From: Prevotella sp.
Lineage (GTDB): Bacteria > Bacteroidota > Bacteroidia > Bacteroidales > Bacteroidaceae
Reading direction: 5' to 3'
Length of the DNA: 64,000 nucleotides
Assembly: GCA_017554145.1 (NCBI GenBank)
Contig: JAFZIZ010000008.1
Location: 1-64,000, forward strand
Below, piece by piece: positions 18,046-27,328 of the stretch. Position 1 is the first letter of the stretch. Each line of letters opens with the position of its first letter. The notes under the pieces are model-generated. The model searched no databases. It had not been told where the DNA came from and worked only from the letters and a program-made list of their open reading frames with translations. The position numbers were made by a program, and so were the translations under genes.

Positions 18046-19550
18046 ATGAATGACAAGACCTTTCTAAAGATTAATCCTGATGACTCCGTTGTGGTGTGCC
18101 TGCAACCCATGAAAAAGGGAACAGTCATCGAGACGAATGGTATCACTGTTACGATAAACCAAGACACACCTGCTGGACATAAGATTCTCATTCATGATGT
18201 CAAGTCAGGAGATAATATTATCAAATACGGCTATCCTATCGGTCATGCGAGTCAAGAAATGAAAGCAGGCGACTGGGTGAACGAACATAATCTCAAGACC
18301 AATCTGAATGGTACTATAGAATATACATATCAACCTGTAAATAAACCGCTTAACATTAAAAACGAGAAGCGAACATTTAAGGGGTATATACGTAAAAACG
18401 GAGACGTTGGTATCCGCAACGAAATCTGGATTGTTCCTACTGTTGGCTGTGTCAATGGCATTGCTGAACGTCTTGCCGAACAGTTGCGCAAGGAACTCTT
18501 GCCCCTCACCTCTCACCTCTCACCTCTATTTACGCTTGGCATCATAACTACGGATGCTCACAACTTTCGGATGACCATGAGAATACGCGTAAGATTCTAC
18601 GGGATATCTGTCTGCACCCCAATGCTGGCGGTGTACTGGTGCTGAGTCTCGGCTGTGAGAATAACCAACCGGAAGACTTTATGGCAATGTTGGGCGATTA
18701 CGACAAAGAGCGTATCAAACTGCTTGTCACTCAAAGGGTGGAAGGCGACGAAATGGAGGCTGGTATGCAGATGCTGCGTGAACTCTATGATGTTGTCAAA
18801 CACGATCAGCGTGAAGAGGTTAGTATCTCAAAACTACGTGTCGGTTTGAAGTGTGGCGGTTCTGACGGTTTTAGTGGTATTACGGCCAACCCTATGGTAG
18901 GTGAATTCTCCGATTGGCTGGTAGCACAGGGTGGTACGAGTGTACTGACTGAAGTTCCTGAGATGTTTGGTGCTGAAACGATACTGATGAATCGCTGTAA
19001 GACAAAAGAGTTGTTCGACCAGACCGTATCGATGATAAATCATTTCAAGGAATATTTCTTATCCCACGGCGAACCCGTCGGTGAGAATCCCAGTCCTGGC
19101 AACAAGGCCGGAGGTATCTCTACGTTGGAAGACAAAGCGCTGGGCTGCGTACAGAAATGCGGAAAGGCTCCTGTCTGTGGTGTAATGGAATATGGAGACA
19201 GATTAGAGCATAATGGTCTAAACTTGCTATCGGCACCTGGCAATGACCTCGTGGCAGCAACTGCTCTCGCTGCCTGCGGATGTCATATGGTGCTTTTCAC
19301 GACAGGACGTGGTACACCTTTCGGTACCTTTGTCCCCACAATGAAAATTGCCACCAACCCTACTTTGTTTAAGAGTAAACCCCATTGGATGGATTTCTCT
19401 GCTGGTTCGTTGGCTGTTGACCGTACCATGCAGGAACTATTGCCTGAGTTTATTGAGAAAGTGTTAGTCATAGCCAGTGGCGAACAAACTCGCAACGAGG
19501 AGAACGGTTATCGTGAAATATCCATCTTCAAAAACGGAGTAACGTTATGA
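18046..19550 (+). pseudogene. uxaA: Altronate dehydratase, interrupted by a frameshift in a heptad tract
   Basis: Two overlapping frames together give a full-length (about 500 aa) UxaA, which dehydrates D-altronate to KDG. The first part (18046 to about 18530) has the SAF-like N-terminal domain (GHKILIHDVKSGDNIIKYGYPIG), NGDVGIRNEIWIVPTVGCVNGIAERL. The second part, in the frame of codons starting at 18531 and continuing to 19550, has YAWHHNYGCSQLSDDHENT, LSLGCENNQ, CGGSDGFSGITANPM, NPSPGNKAGGISTLEDKALG, STGRGTPFG-like and the Cys ligands for the Fe-S/metal centre. The break lies at CCTCACC-TCTCACC-TCTCACC (18504-18524); adding one 7-base unit would restore the frame. The gene may be switched off, phase-variable, or the break may be a sequencing error. 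As written, the first frame ends at 18645. Confidence 0.85.
18504..18531. repeat. Heptad tract in altronate dehydratase (TCTCACC)
   Basis: CCTCACC, TCTCACC, TCTCACC, TCTATTT. Same word as tracts at 39099-39133 and 41803-41837. It replaces the residues between the conserved AEQLRKE and YAWHHNYGCS segments and is where the frame is lost. Confidence 0.85.
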
Positions 19551-20821
19551 AGAAAGGTCTCATCGCATTATCACCACTCATCGTGTTCATCGTGCTCTAT
19601 TTGGTCACGAGTATCATTGCACGCGATTTCTATAAGGTTCCCATCACCGTTGCTTTCTTGGTATCAAGCATTTATGCCGTTATCGTGATGGGAGGTATCC
19701 CTCTACAAAAACGTATTGATATCTATAGCAAAGGTGCAGGCACGGGACAGATGATGCTGATGCTGTGGATCTTTGTGTTGGCAGGAGCATTTGCCAATAC
19801 GGCAAAAGCAATGGGGGCTATCGATGCAACGGTAAACCTGACACTCAACCTGTTACCTGGTAATATGCTATTAGCAGGACTCTTTCTGGCAGCCTGCTTC
19901 ATCTCTCTCTCCATTGGAACGAGTGTCGGAACGATTGTTGCCCTGACACCCATAGCCGCTGGTATTGCCACACAGACTGATATCAGTGTACCGATGATGA
20001 CAGCTGTTGTAGTGGGTGGTTCGTTCTTCGGCGACAACCTCTCGTTTATCTCCGATACAACCATCGTCGCCACGTCGACTCAGAGTTGTAAGCTCAGTGA
20101 TAAGTTCCGCGTCAATTCTTTCCTCGTGATGCCTGCAGCCATTCTAATTCTAATCGTCTATCTTTTCCTTGGTCATGGCATCATATCCCCTCAAGAGATT
20201 CCCGAGGTCTCGTTTTTCAAGGTGATTCCTTATCTGTTAGTATTAGTAACAGCCATCTTTGGAATGAACGTGATGGCAGTATTGACACTAGGTATCCTTC
20301 TCTCTGGTATTATCGGCATGATTGACGGTTCTTTCGATATCTTCGGCTGGATGGGTGCGATGGGTGAAGGTATCCTGAATATGGGTGAGTTGATTATCAT
20401 CACAATGATGGCGGGCGGACTATTGGAAATTATCAAACACAATGGCGGCATAGACTTCATCATCGAGCGAATGACACGTCGGGTACACACCAAACGTGGC
20501 GCAGAACTCTCAATTGCAGGATTAGTCTCGTTCGTTGATATCTGTACGGCGAATAATACCGTCGCTATTCTGACTGTCGGTGGCATTGCTAAGCAGATTG
20601 GTGATAAGTTCGGCGTAGACAATCGAAAATGTGCCTCTATCCTTGATACTTTCTCTTGTATGATGCAAGGACTGATTCCCTATGGTGCGCAGATGCTGAT
20701 GGCCGCTGGTCTTGCAGCCCTCAATCCCATCAGTATTATCCCATATCTCTATTATCCCGTAGCAATCGGTATCATCTCATTATTAGCTATCATATTCCGT
20801 TATCCTAAACGTTATTCATAA
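19547..20821 (+). CDS. NhaC-type Na+/H+ antiporter family transporter
   Basis: 424 aa with about eleven hydrophobic segments. Family signatures: GTSVGTIVALTPIAAGIA, GGSFFGDNLSFISDTTIVAT, and a second half with ANNTVAILTVGGIAKQI. Its ATG overlaps the TGA of uxaA by four bases (ATGA), so translation is coupled to altronate dehydratase. Although named for Na+/H+ exchange, this place in a uronate operon may mean transport of a sugar acid or ion balance during it; that is inference. Confidence 0.8.
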   Translation: MKKGLIALSPLIVFIVLYLVTSIIARDFYKVPITVAFLVSSIYAVIVMGGIPLQKRIDIYSKGAGTGQMMLMLWIFVLAGAFANTAKAMGAIDATVNLTLNLLPGNMLLAGLFLAACFISLSIGTSVGTIVALTPIAAGIATQTDISVPMMTAVVVGGSFFGDNLSFISDTTIVATSTQSCKLSDKFRVNSFLVMPAAILILIVYLFLGHGIISPQEIPEVSFFKVIPYLLVLVTAIFGMNVMAVLTLGILLSGIIGMIDGSFDIFGWMGAMGEGILNMGELIIITMMAGGLLEIIKHNGGIDFIIERMTRRVHTKRGAELSIAGLVSFVDICTANNTVAILTVGGIAKQIGDKFGVDNRKCASILDTFSCMMQGLIPYGAQMLMAAGLAALNPISIIPYLYYPVAIGIISLLAIIFRYPKRYS

Positions 20822-21624
20822 TGGACATCATACATCGTAACTTTCTCAGTCTGCTCAGATGTGGGGCTTTTGGACATCAAGAACCCATTGAACCTATGTC
20901 GGCATGGAAATGGAACAGACTCTATCATATCTCCCAGATGCATGGAGTAACACCATGGGTCTATGACGGCATCAAACTGTGTGCTGGCGACTTCTTCCTC
21001 ACAATACGTCCCACACTAATGGAGCAGTTTCAAAAGTCGGCCCTTGAGGCAGACCAGATAATGCAAGACGACAATGAGGAACAGCGGCTCACCAATCCGC
21101 TATTGAACCACACGTTGCAACAGGTGATGGAAAATGAAAAAGATAGCCCTACCCTCGATCTTCTCATTTGCATTATCCGTATTGCCAGATATATCCTCAC
21201 ACAGGGTATTAACATGAAGCATTTGACGGAACTCGGCATCTATCTTCATACTACTCGTGATCAGATAGACTACGAGAAACTCACTTCGTGGATTAAGAAA
21301 CTCAGAATGGGAAAGATTGCCCGTCTGGAGGCAGCACTTCTTGTACATTTCCTCGGATTCAAATCAGAAAACATTCATTTTGCAAAAGCAATTACCAACA
21401 AGGAGACGCTCCGCATAGCCGAAGATTTTCTAAACTCTTCTAGTCAGCAGGCCGCCGACTGGTATTTCACACAGGGGAAGAATGTTTTTGTAGGAACAAG
21501 TAATTCTGGTGCTATGATGTGGCACGTGCGTCATTCAGCCAAATATATGAGTTATTATCCCAGCGAGGCTGTTACAAATTTCTTCTCGAACTTTGCCCAC
21601 TCTCTCTCCCATATCGAGGAATAA
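20821..21624 (+). CDS. Hypothetical protein, 267 aa, perhaps nucleotidyltransferase-like
   Basis: The ATG shares one base with the stop of the antiporter gene, so it is the last gene of the plus-strand operon. The N-terminal portion (LLRCGAFGHQEPIEPMSAWKWNRLYHISQMHGVTPWVYDGI) is reminiscent of the start of uncharacterised nucleotidyltransferase-like proteins of the NTP_transf_5 kind, but I see no GS...D.D catalytic motif, so it would be a non-catalytic relative. The rest is helical without signal peptide or membrane segment. Function unknown. Confidence 0.55.
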   Translation: MDIIHRNFLSLLRCGAFGHQEPIEPMSAWKWNRLYHISQMHGVTPWVYDGIKLCAGDFFLTIRPTLMEQFQKSALEADQIMQDDNEEQRLTNPLLNHTLQQVMENEKDSPTLDLLICIIRIARYILTQGINMKHLTELGIYLHTTRDQIDYEKLTSWIKKLRMGKIARLEAALLVHFLGFKSENIHFAKAITNKETLRIAEDFLNSSSQQAADWYFTQGKNVFVGTSNSGAMMWHVRHSAKYMSYYPSEAVTNFFSNFAHSLSHIEE

Positions 21625-21629
21625 AGAAA

Positions 21630-22232
21630 TCAGTCTAATCCGAAGAGGGTGCGGAGACCTCCGTCAACACCCGAGAATCCCATGAAGGCAAGGGAGAGCA
21701 GTCCTGCGGAAAGCATGACAATAGCCATGCCACGCATGCCCTTAGGAACGTCACAGAGTTCTAATTGCTCACGTATACCTGCGAAAATCGTAAGTGCCAG
21801 ACCGAAACCGATAGCCGTAGAGAAAGCATAGACAACAGACTGCAACAGCGAAAAGTCTTTCTGTATCACGAGAATGGCAACACCAAGTACGGCACAGTTG
21901 GTAGTGATCAATGGCAGGAAGATACCCAGTGCCTGATAGAGTGCGGGTGAAACCTTTTTCAGGATTATCTCTACCATCTGCACCAGTGAGGCGATGACGA
22001 GAATAAAGGCAATGGTCTGAAGATATTGCAGTCCGTAAGCGTTAAGCACATATGTTTGTACTAGCCACGTCACAATAGTGGCAAGCGTCATCACAAAGGC
22101 TACCGCAGCAGACATGCCCAGCGAGGTATCTATCTTCTTTGAGACACCAAGGAAAGGACAAATACCGAGGAACTGTGACAACACGATGTTGTTCACAAAG
22201 ATAGCTGAAATGAAAATCAATATATATTCCAT
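21630..22232 (-). CDS. rnfA: Rnf complex membrane subunit A
   Basis: 200 aa, six hydrophobic segments. RnfA signatures: FVNNIVLSQFLGICPFLGVSKK, with the Cys in the half-helix that holds the membrane Fe-S centre, and ITTNCAVLGVAILV. The Rnf complex couples ferredoxin:NAD+ electron transfer to Na+ or H+ pumping. Last gene of the minus-strand rnf operon, ending 5 bases from the convergent operon. Confidence 0.93.
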   Translation of the reverse strand: MEYILIFISAIFVNNIVLSQFLGICPFLGVSKKIDTSLGMSAAVAFVMTLATIVTWLVQTYVLNAYGLQYLQTIAFILVIASLVQMVEIILKKVSPALYQALGIFLPLITTNCAVLGVAILVIQKDFSLLQSVVYAFSTAIGFGLALTIFAGIREQLELCDVPKGMRGMAIVMLSAGLLSLAFMGFSGVDGGLRTLFGLD

Positions 22233-22233
22233 G

Positions 22234-22257
22234 TCGTTATTTCGTTATATCGTTATT
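22234..22257. repeat. Octad tract (TCGTTATT) between rnfE and rnfA
   Basis: TCGTTATT, TCGTTATA, TCGTTATT. Fills the 23-base spacer between the two genes and includes the first two bases of the complement of the rnfE TAA stop (22256-22258). Confidence 0.65.
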
Positions 22258-22843
22258 ACGAATTGCTACGCATTTTATTGACGATTGCAATTAAGAATCC
22301 CAATGTGATGAATGCCCCTGGAGGCAATACGAAGAGAAGGATGTTGTAGGTCTCTGGTAACAGTGTGAACCCGAAGACAGAACCAGCACCGAGAATCTCC
22401 CGGCAGATACCTAACAATGTCAGGCCCAGTGTAAAGCCAAGACCAATACCGATGCCGTCAAACAATGAGGCAACAGGTGAGTTCTTCGCTGCAAATGCCT
22501 CTGCACGACCGAGAATGATACAGTTCACCACAATCAATGGGATAAACAACCCTAACTCAGCATCGATGTCGGGCAGGTACGCCTTAATCAATAGCTGCAG
22601 AATTGTTACGAAGGCAGCAATCACCACGATGAACACAGGGATGCGTACCTTATCGGGGGTGATTGATTTCATACATGAAATCACAAAATTAGTACATATC
22701 AGTACTGCCATCGTTGCCAGTCCCATCGACAGACCGTTCATCGCCGACGTGGTAGTAGCCAGCGTGGGACACATACCCAACATCAGGACAAACGTGGGGT
22801 TGTCCTTGACAATACCGTTTTTGATGATTTGTATTGCGTTCAT
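22256..22843 (-). CDS. rnfE: Rnf complex membrane subunit E
   Basis: 195 aa, six hydrophobic segments. Paralogous to RnfA with NPTFVLMLGMCPTLATTTSAMNGLSMG (Cys ligand in CPTLA) and IVVNCIILGRAEAFA. Co-transcribed, 3 bases after rnfG. Confidence 0.93.
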   Translation of the reverse strand: MNAIQIIKNGIVKDNPTFVLMLGMCPTLATTTSAMNGLSMGLATMAVLICTNFVISCMKSITPDKVRIPVFIVVIAAFVTILQLLIKAYLPDIDAELGLFIPLIVVNCIILGRAEAFAAKNSPVASLFDGIGIGLGFTLGLTLLGICREILGAGSVFGFTLLPETYNILLFVLPPGAFITLGFLIAIVNKMRSNS

Positions 22844-22846
22844 ATC

Positions 22847-23476
22847 TTACTTCTTTGTTCTTACATCAGTTGCTCCAGTCTCCGCATCAGGGGCTGGAGT
22901 GGTCTTATACGCCTTATATGCATTATTGATAGCCAAGAGAAAAGCACGGCTGGTAATGGTTGATGCGGTGATGGCATCCACCTGTCCACCGTCTTTCGAA
23001 ACGGTCAACGGCTCTTTCGGGTCTTTACCGATGATATCGCCTTTACCACCCTTTTGGAACCAATTGTCAGCCTTAGCACCCAAGCCAGGTGTCTCCTGCT
23101 GTTCCAACAAGGTATAACCCAGTATCTTTCCTTCAGGATTAAAACCCACGAGCACACGTAGATTACCCCCGAAGCCCATCGTTGACGACTCAACAGCAGC
23201 ACCAAGATCTTTGCCTTTCTTGTCCTGAATCTGATAAACGGTAAACGTGAGTTCTTTACCCTTATCGTCGTTCTGCTTCACCTCATCGGTATTAGCAACG
23301 ACTATATCATTGCACACCATGACAGCCTTGATACCATCGGCAAGGGCTTTCTCTTTCTGTGCATTGATAGGACCTTCTGTCAGATGGTTGACGGCAGCAA
23401 GAATGCCACCTACCACGATAGCAACGCCAGTCAACACCAGCACCATATTCAATAAAGATGATTCCAGTTTCTTCAT
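22847..23476 (-). CDS. rnfG: Rnf complex flavoprotein subunit G
   Basis: 209 aa. One N-terminal membrane anchor (NMVLVLTGVAIVVGGILAAV), then the periplasmic FMN-binding domain. GYTLLEQQETPGLGAK is conserved, and the covalent FMN site is seen as VDAITASTITSRAF; compared with the common S/T-G-A-T-x-T, the two small residues before the flavin Thr read A-S. Its start overlaps rnfD by four bases. Ends in a short Ala/Lys-rich tail. Confidence 0.9.
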   Translation of the reverse strand: MKKLESSLLNMVLVLTGVAIVVGGILAAVNHLTEGPINAQKEKALADGIKAVMVCNDIVVANTDEVKQNDDKGKELTFTVYQIQDKKGKDLGAAVESSTMGFGGNLRVLVGFNPEGKILGYTLLEQQETPGLGAKADNWFQKGGKGDIIGKDPKEPLTVSKDGGQVDAITASTITSRAFLLAINNAYKAYKTTPAPDAETGATDVRTKK

Positions 23477-24465
23477 GCTGTTTCCTCCCCGAATCGTTGT
23501 GGTTTCACATAATTATTGATTAGCGGTGTGAACGCATTCATAATCAGAATTGCAAACGACATTCCTTCTGGATATGCTCCCCAATTACGGATGATAACTG
23601 TGAGTACACCAATGGCGACACCATAGATAAGTTGTCCTTTCGGTGTCATTGGCGAAGTAACATAGTCTGTCGCCATAAAAATAGCACCGAGCAGCAGACC
23701 ACCACTAAGAATCACAGAAACAGGATCGGCATAGACAGGACTTGTTAGGTGCATCAGTCCTGAGAACACAAAGACTGTACCGATAATGCTCACTGGGATA
23801 TGCCACGTAATGATCTTTCGCCACAACATATAAATCAAGCCCAATAGAAGAGCGGCACCACATATCTCACCTAATGCTCCTGCTCCATCAGGATGATTAC
23901 CAAGGAACATACTCAGTGAATCGGGCAGTTGGTCAAGCAACGAGGGGTCATCATTCTTAATGGCTTGCTGCATCAGATAGAGCGGTGTGGCACCTGTCTC
24001 TGCATCAAGATAACTGGTTATCTGACCTGCTTTGGGCCAAGTAGTCATCTGTGCAGGAAATGCCACCAACAAAGCTGCACGTCCCACAAGGGCAGGATTG
24101 AACAGATTATTACCCAGACCGCCAAACGGCATCTTAGCAAGACCGATAGCAAACAGCGCACCGATGATGATAATCCAAATAGGCAGGTTACTGGGTAAGT
24201 TAAAACCAAGTAATAGGCCCGTCAGTACAGCAGAGCCGTCACATATCGTTGTACGTTCATTGCGAAGAATATACTTGTTGATTGCCCACTCAAAGAGAAC
24301 ACATGCGGCAACACTCGTTCCACAGACAATAGCAGAACCTATGCCGAAGAACCAGAACGAAACAAGGAGCGCAGGTAGCAGAGCGATAATAACGCCATAC
24401 ATATTACGCTCAACGGTGTCTCTTCCGTGTACATGGGGCGATAAAGATACGATAAGTTTTCCCAT
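23473..24465 (-). CDS. rnfD: Rnf complex membrane subunit D
   Basis: 330 aa from the ATG at 24465 (a longer frame reaching 24582 would run into rnfC). MGKLIVSLSPHVHGRDTVERNMYGVI is the typical start. Ten or so membrane helices; covalent flavin site DAETGATPLYLM (Thr of GAT) and the MPFGGLGNNLFNPALVGRAALLVAFP segment. One base separates it from rnfC. Confidence 0.92.
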   Translation of the reverse strand: MGKLIVSLSPHVHGRDTVERNMYGVIIALLPALLVSFWFFGIGSAIVCGTSVAACVLFEWAINKYILRNERTTICDGSAVLTGLLLGFNLPSNLPIWIIIIGALFAIGLAKMPFGGLGNNLFNPALVGRAALLVAFPAQMTTWPKAGQITSYLDAETGATPLYLMQQAIKNDDPSLLDQLPDSLSMFLGNHPDGAGALGEICGAALLLGLIYMLWRKIITWHIPVSIIGTVFVFSGLMHLTSPVYADPVSVILSGGLLLGAIFMATDYVTSPMTPKGQLIYGVAIGVLTVIIRNWGAYPEGMSFAILIMNAFTPLINNYVKPQRFGEETA

Positions 24466-24466
24466 A

Positions 24467-25834
24467 TTATTTTTTAGCGTTTCTATTTCTAATAATTCCC
24501 ATGACTGTCGCCTTGCCAAGACGGATATTATCAAGCAATGGACGATGGGCTGGACAAGTAAACTGACATGAGCCACATTCAATGCAACTTACCACATCTT
24601 CCTGTTCGGAGCGTTCCCAGTTCTGAACAGCAGCAAGTTTAGCCAATAGATAAGGCTCCAAACCCATCGGACAGGCACCTACACACTTTGCACAACGTAT
24701 ACAAGGCTGCGGTTCCTTACGAACGGCTTCCTCTGCAGAGATAATCGTCACAGAATTAGTACCCTTGCAGATAGGTACATCAACGGAAGTCAATGCCTTT
24801 CCCATCATTGGTCCACCAGCCAACAGCTTATTGTCGCCATCAGGCATACCACCACAGGCATCAATCAAATCCTTCATCGGTGTACCCATACGAACGAGAA
24901 AGTTACCGGGATTCTGTAAACGCTTACCCGTTACGGTGGTATAACGCTCGAACAATGGTTTATGCTTCATGACTGCTTCATAAACAGCAAAGGCTGTTCC
25001 TACATTCTGTACGATAGCACCCACATTGACGGGGATGGCAGGAGGCGCAGGTACTTGACGGCCAATAACAGCATCTACCAGTTGTTTCTCACCACCCTGT
25101 GGATAACGTTGTTTTAATGGAACTACGGAGACCTGATATGCCGAAGAGCCAAACACTTCGGCACATTTCTTTGAAAGAAGTTCGATGGCTTTGGGTTTAT
25201 TGGTCTCGATACCTATATAACCCTTTGTCACCTTCGCTGCTTTCATCAACAATTCAAGACCCACCAGTATTTCGTCGACATGTTCCATCATCAGACGATA
25301 GTCGGCAGTAATATAAGGCTCACACTCCACCGCATTGATAATCACACACTCAGCCTTTGCCGTCGGTGGAGGAGTCAGTTTGATGAAAGTTGGGAAACCA
25401 GCACCACCCATACCGACAATACCAGCCGATTTGATACGCTCAACGATTTCCTCGGGTGTAAGTTCTGGATGCTCTTTCACGGTTTCCAACTTATCAGAAC
25501 GATCAATACTTTCTTCCCACTCGTCACCTTCTACATTAATAATAATGGCAGGCTTGCGATAACCTGTGGCATCAATGGCGGTATCAATCTTAAATACCGT
25601 ACCACTGACAGATGAGAAGATTGGAGCAGACACATAACCGCCAGCCTCAGCAATCATCGTACCAACCTTCACCTTGTCACCCTTTTGGACTACTGGTTTA
25701 GCAGGAGCGCCAATATGCTGACTTAATGGGAAGACTGCCTGCTTCGTCAATGCTGCCACCTGGGTTGCTACCTCATGTGTCAGTTTATTCTCATCGGGGT
25801 GAATACCACCTATACTGAATGTTCTTGCTTTCAT
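24467..25834 (-). CDS. rnfC: Rnf complex NADH-side subunit C
   Basis: 455 aa. N-terminal GGIHPDENK, FMN/NADH-binding GIVGMGGAGFPTFIKL and ECEPYITADYRLM, SLBB-like middle, and two [4Fe-4S] clusters in CIRCAKCVGACP and CIECGSCQFTCPAHRPL. Binds NADH and receives or delivers electrons at the cytoplasmic face. Its ATG overlaps the stop of rnfB by four bases. Confidence 0.93.
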   Translation of the reverse strand: MKARTFSIGGIHPDENKLTHEVATQVAALTKQAVFPLSQHIGAPAKPVVQKGDKVKVGTMIAEAGGYVSAPIFSSVSGTVFKIDTAIDATGYRKPAIIINVEGDEWEESIDRSDKLETVKEHPELTPEEIVERIKSAGIVGMGGAGFPTFIKLTPPPTAKAECVIINAVECEPYITADYRLMMEHVDEILVGLELLMKAAKVTKGYIGIETNKPKAIELLSKKCAEVFGSSAYQVSVVPLKQRYPQGGEKQLVDAVIGRQVPAPPAIPVNVGAIVQNVGTAFAVYEAVMKHKPLFERYTTVTGKRLQNPGNFLVRMGTPMKDLIDACGGMPDGDNKLLAGGPMMGKALTSVDVPICKGTNSVTIISAEEAVRKEPQPCIRCAKCVGACPMGLEPYLLAKLAAVQNWERSEQEDVVSCIECGSCQFTCPAHRPLLDNIRLGKATVMGIIRNRNAKK

Positions 25835-26682
25835 GATTCGACCTCCTCTTTTTTAGGTTGTGGAAAATTGACAGCCACAATTGCTTTGGTAGGACAAACA
25901 GCCACACACTTACGACACAAACGGCATTTCGTATGATCGATGTACGAGACATTTCCCTCTACACTGATAGCACCAAAGGGACATTCCTTCTCGCACTTAC
26001 CGCAACCAATACAAGCAGCCTTACAAGCCTTCATGGCAACAGGTCCTTTGTCTTTGTTAACACAAGAGACATACACTCTCCTACCCTTCGGTCCTTTCTT
26101 GCGTAGTTCGATGATACTACGAGGACAAGCCTTTACACAAGCACCACATGCTACACAGCTTATCTCGTCTACTTCTGGAAGTCCCGTTTCTGGATTGATA
26201 TGGATAGCATCAAACTGACATGCAGACACACAATCGCCACAACCCAAGCAGCCAAAGCCACAAGCCGTCTCACCAGCACCACAGGCATTCATAGCGGCAC
26301 AAGTGCGCAGACCGTTATACTCAACTATCTTTGGGCGGAGTTCACAAGTTCCGTTACAACGTACTACGGCGATCATCGGATCTCCATTGGCAATCGCCAT
26401 TCCTAATAAGTCTGCTACTTTATTCATCACTTCCTGTCCACCTACAGGACAACTCAATCCGTCGAGACTACCAGCATCGGCACCTTTCACCAATGCATCG
26501 GCAAGTCCGCCACAGCCTGCAAAGCCGCAACCTCCGCAATTAGCACCAGGCAACGTCTCCATAACTTGTGCAATACGAGGGTCTTCAATGACAGCGAATC
26601 TCTTTGAACAGAGATACAGCACCAAAGCCGCCACCAGTCCAATGGCTCCCAGCACTATTACCGCAATCAATATATAATCCAT
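25831..26682 (-). CDS. rnfB: Rnf complex ferredoxin-type subunit B
   Basis: 283 aa. One N-terminal helix (YILIAVIVLGAIGLVAALVLYLC), then the CGGCGFAGCGGLADAL cluster motif and three pairs of ferredoxin-type Cys motifs (CLGCGDCVSAC, CVACGACVKACP, CIGCGKCEKECPF, CRLCRKCVAVCP). Entry point for electrons from reduced ferredoxin. Longer than the enterobacterial form, as usual in anaerobes. Confidence 0.93.
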   Translation of the reverse strand: MDYILIAVIVLGAIGLVAALVLYLCSKRFAVIEDPRIAQVMETLPGANCGGCGFAGCGGLADALVKGADAGSLDGLSCPVGGQEVMNKVADLLGMAIANGDPMIAVVRCNGTCELRPKIVEYNGLRTCAAMNACGAGETACGFGCLGCGDCVSACQFDAIHINPETGLPEVDEISCVACGACVKACPRSIIELRKKGPKGRRVYVSCVNKDKGPVAMKACKAACIGCGKCEKECPFGAISVEGNVSYIDHTKCRLCRKCVAVCPTKAIVAVNFPQPKKEEVES

Positions 26683-26707
26683 AATATCTTGTATTTGCTT
26701 GTTTATA

Positions 26708-27118
26708 TTATTCTATTTCAAAAGTCATCTGCTGACGCATGCGATGGCGCAGCAGAAACAGCAGACCATAATAAGGAACCAACACTAATAGGCTACTCTG
26801 GGCTGCCAGTCCTTCATTACCTGTCTGCCAAAGTACAAGTACTAATACGGTTATCATCAAGACGAGAGGAAGTCCGAAAGCCCACAAGAGCGCATGGGCA
26901 ACCACATCCTGAGAAGTAGAAACTGTTACGGCATCTCCTACTTGATATGAAGTCGCATGAGTGGTATATACGTCAATGAGTTTCTCTTTCGCCTCTGCCG
27001 CATTACAGTATCCTGCCACTTTACAGGTACCACAAGCAGTAGACTGAAGGATTCTCACATGCACACAACCCTCCTCAATACTGTCAATAACACCCTCATG
27101 ACGGATTTTTTGACTCAT
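26708..27118 (-). CDS. RseC/MucC-family (SoxR-reducing type) membrane protein
   Basis: 136 aa from the ATG at 27118; the earlier frame start at 27139 would lie at the transcription start. N-terminal Cys-rich segment STACGTCKVAGYCNAAEAKEK, then two membrane helices (VVAHALLWAFGLPLVLMITVLVLVL and LLVLVPYYGLLFLL). RseC-like proteins accompany rnf genes in many Bacteroidota and are thought to help or regulate Rnf assembly. First gene of the operon. Confidence 0.85.
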   Translation of the reverse strand: MSQKIRHEGVIDSIEEGCVHVRILQSTACGTCKVAGYCNAAEAKEKLIDVYTTHATSYQVGDAVTVSTSQDVVAHALLWAFGLPLVLMITVLVLVLWQTGNEGLAAQSSLLVLVPYYGLLFLLRHRMRQQMTFEIE

Positions 27119-27140
27119 AACAACCCTGATTAAAACCATG

Positions 27141-27171
27141 CAAAGGTACTACAAAAATGCGAAAAATCCAA
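27141..27171 (-). promoter_or_regulatory. Promoter of the rseC-rnf operon
   Basis: Minus-strand -7 TACCTTTG (complement of CAAAGGTA, 27141-27148) and -33 TTG (complement of CAA, 27169-27171) with a 20-base spacer, 23 bases from the chosen start. Confidence 0.7.
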
Positions 27172-27181
27172 ATTAATTTCA

Positions 27182-27219
27182 TTTTCCTTTTGTATTTCGC
27201 TCACTTATTCGTACCTTTG
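27182..27219 (+). promoter_or_regulatory. Promoter copy 1 of a tandem duplication
   Basis: TTG at 27190-27192, spacer 19, -7 TACCTTTG at 27212-27219. The whole stretch is repeated 85 bases downstream (27267-27304) with two mismatches in 38 bases. Confidence 0.7.
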
Positions 27220-27266
27220 AGCACGCTCGAAGGTACTTTCGTTCGAAAATAAAAAAGAAAATTTCC

Positions 27267-27304
27267 TTTTCTTTTTGTATTTTGCTCACTTATTCGTACC
27301 TTTG
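27267..27304 (+). promoter_or_regulatory. Promoter copy 2 of a tandem duplication
   Basis: TTG at 27275-27277, spacer 19, -7 TACCTTTG at 27297-27304, followed after 24 bases by the ATG at 27329. Sequence shared with copy 1 includes GCTCACTTATTCGTACCTTTG-type spacer DNA, more than a promoter alone needs. Confidence 0.75.
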
Positions 27305-27328
27305 CCTCGTCTTAAGTACAAAAGAAAG

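Noticed and set aside
24466..24582. Longer N-terminus for RnfD
   Set aside because: It lies inside rnfC, and the start at 24465 gives the standard RnfD N-terminus.
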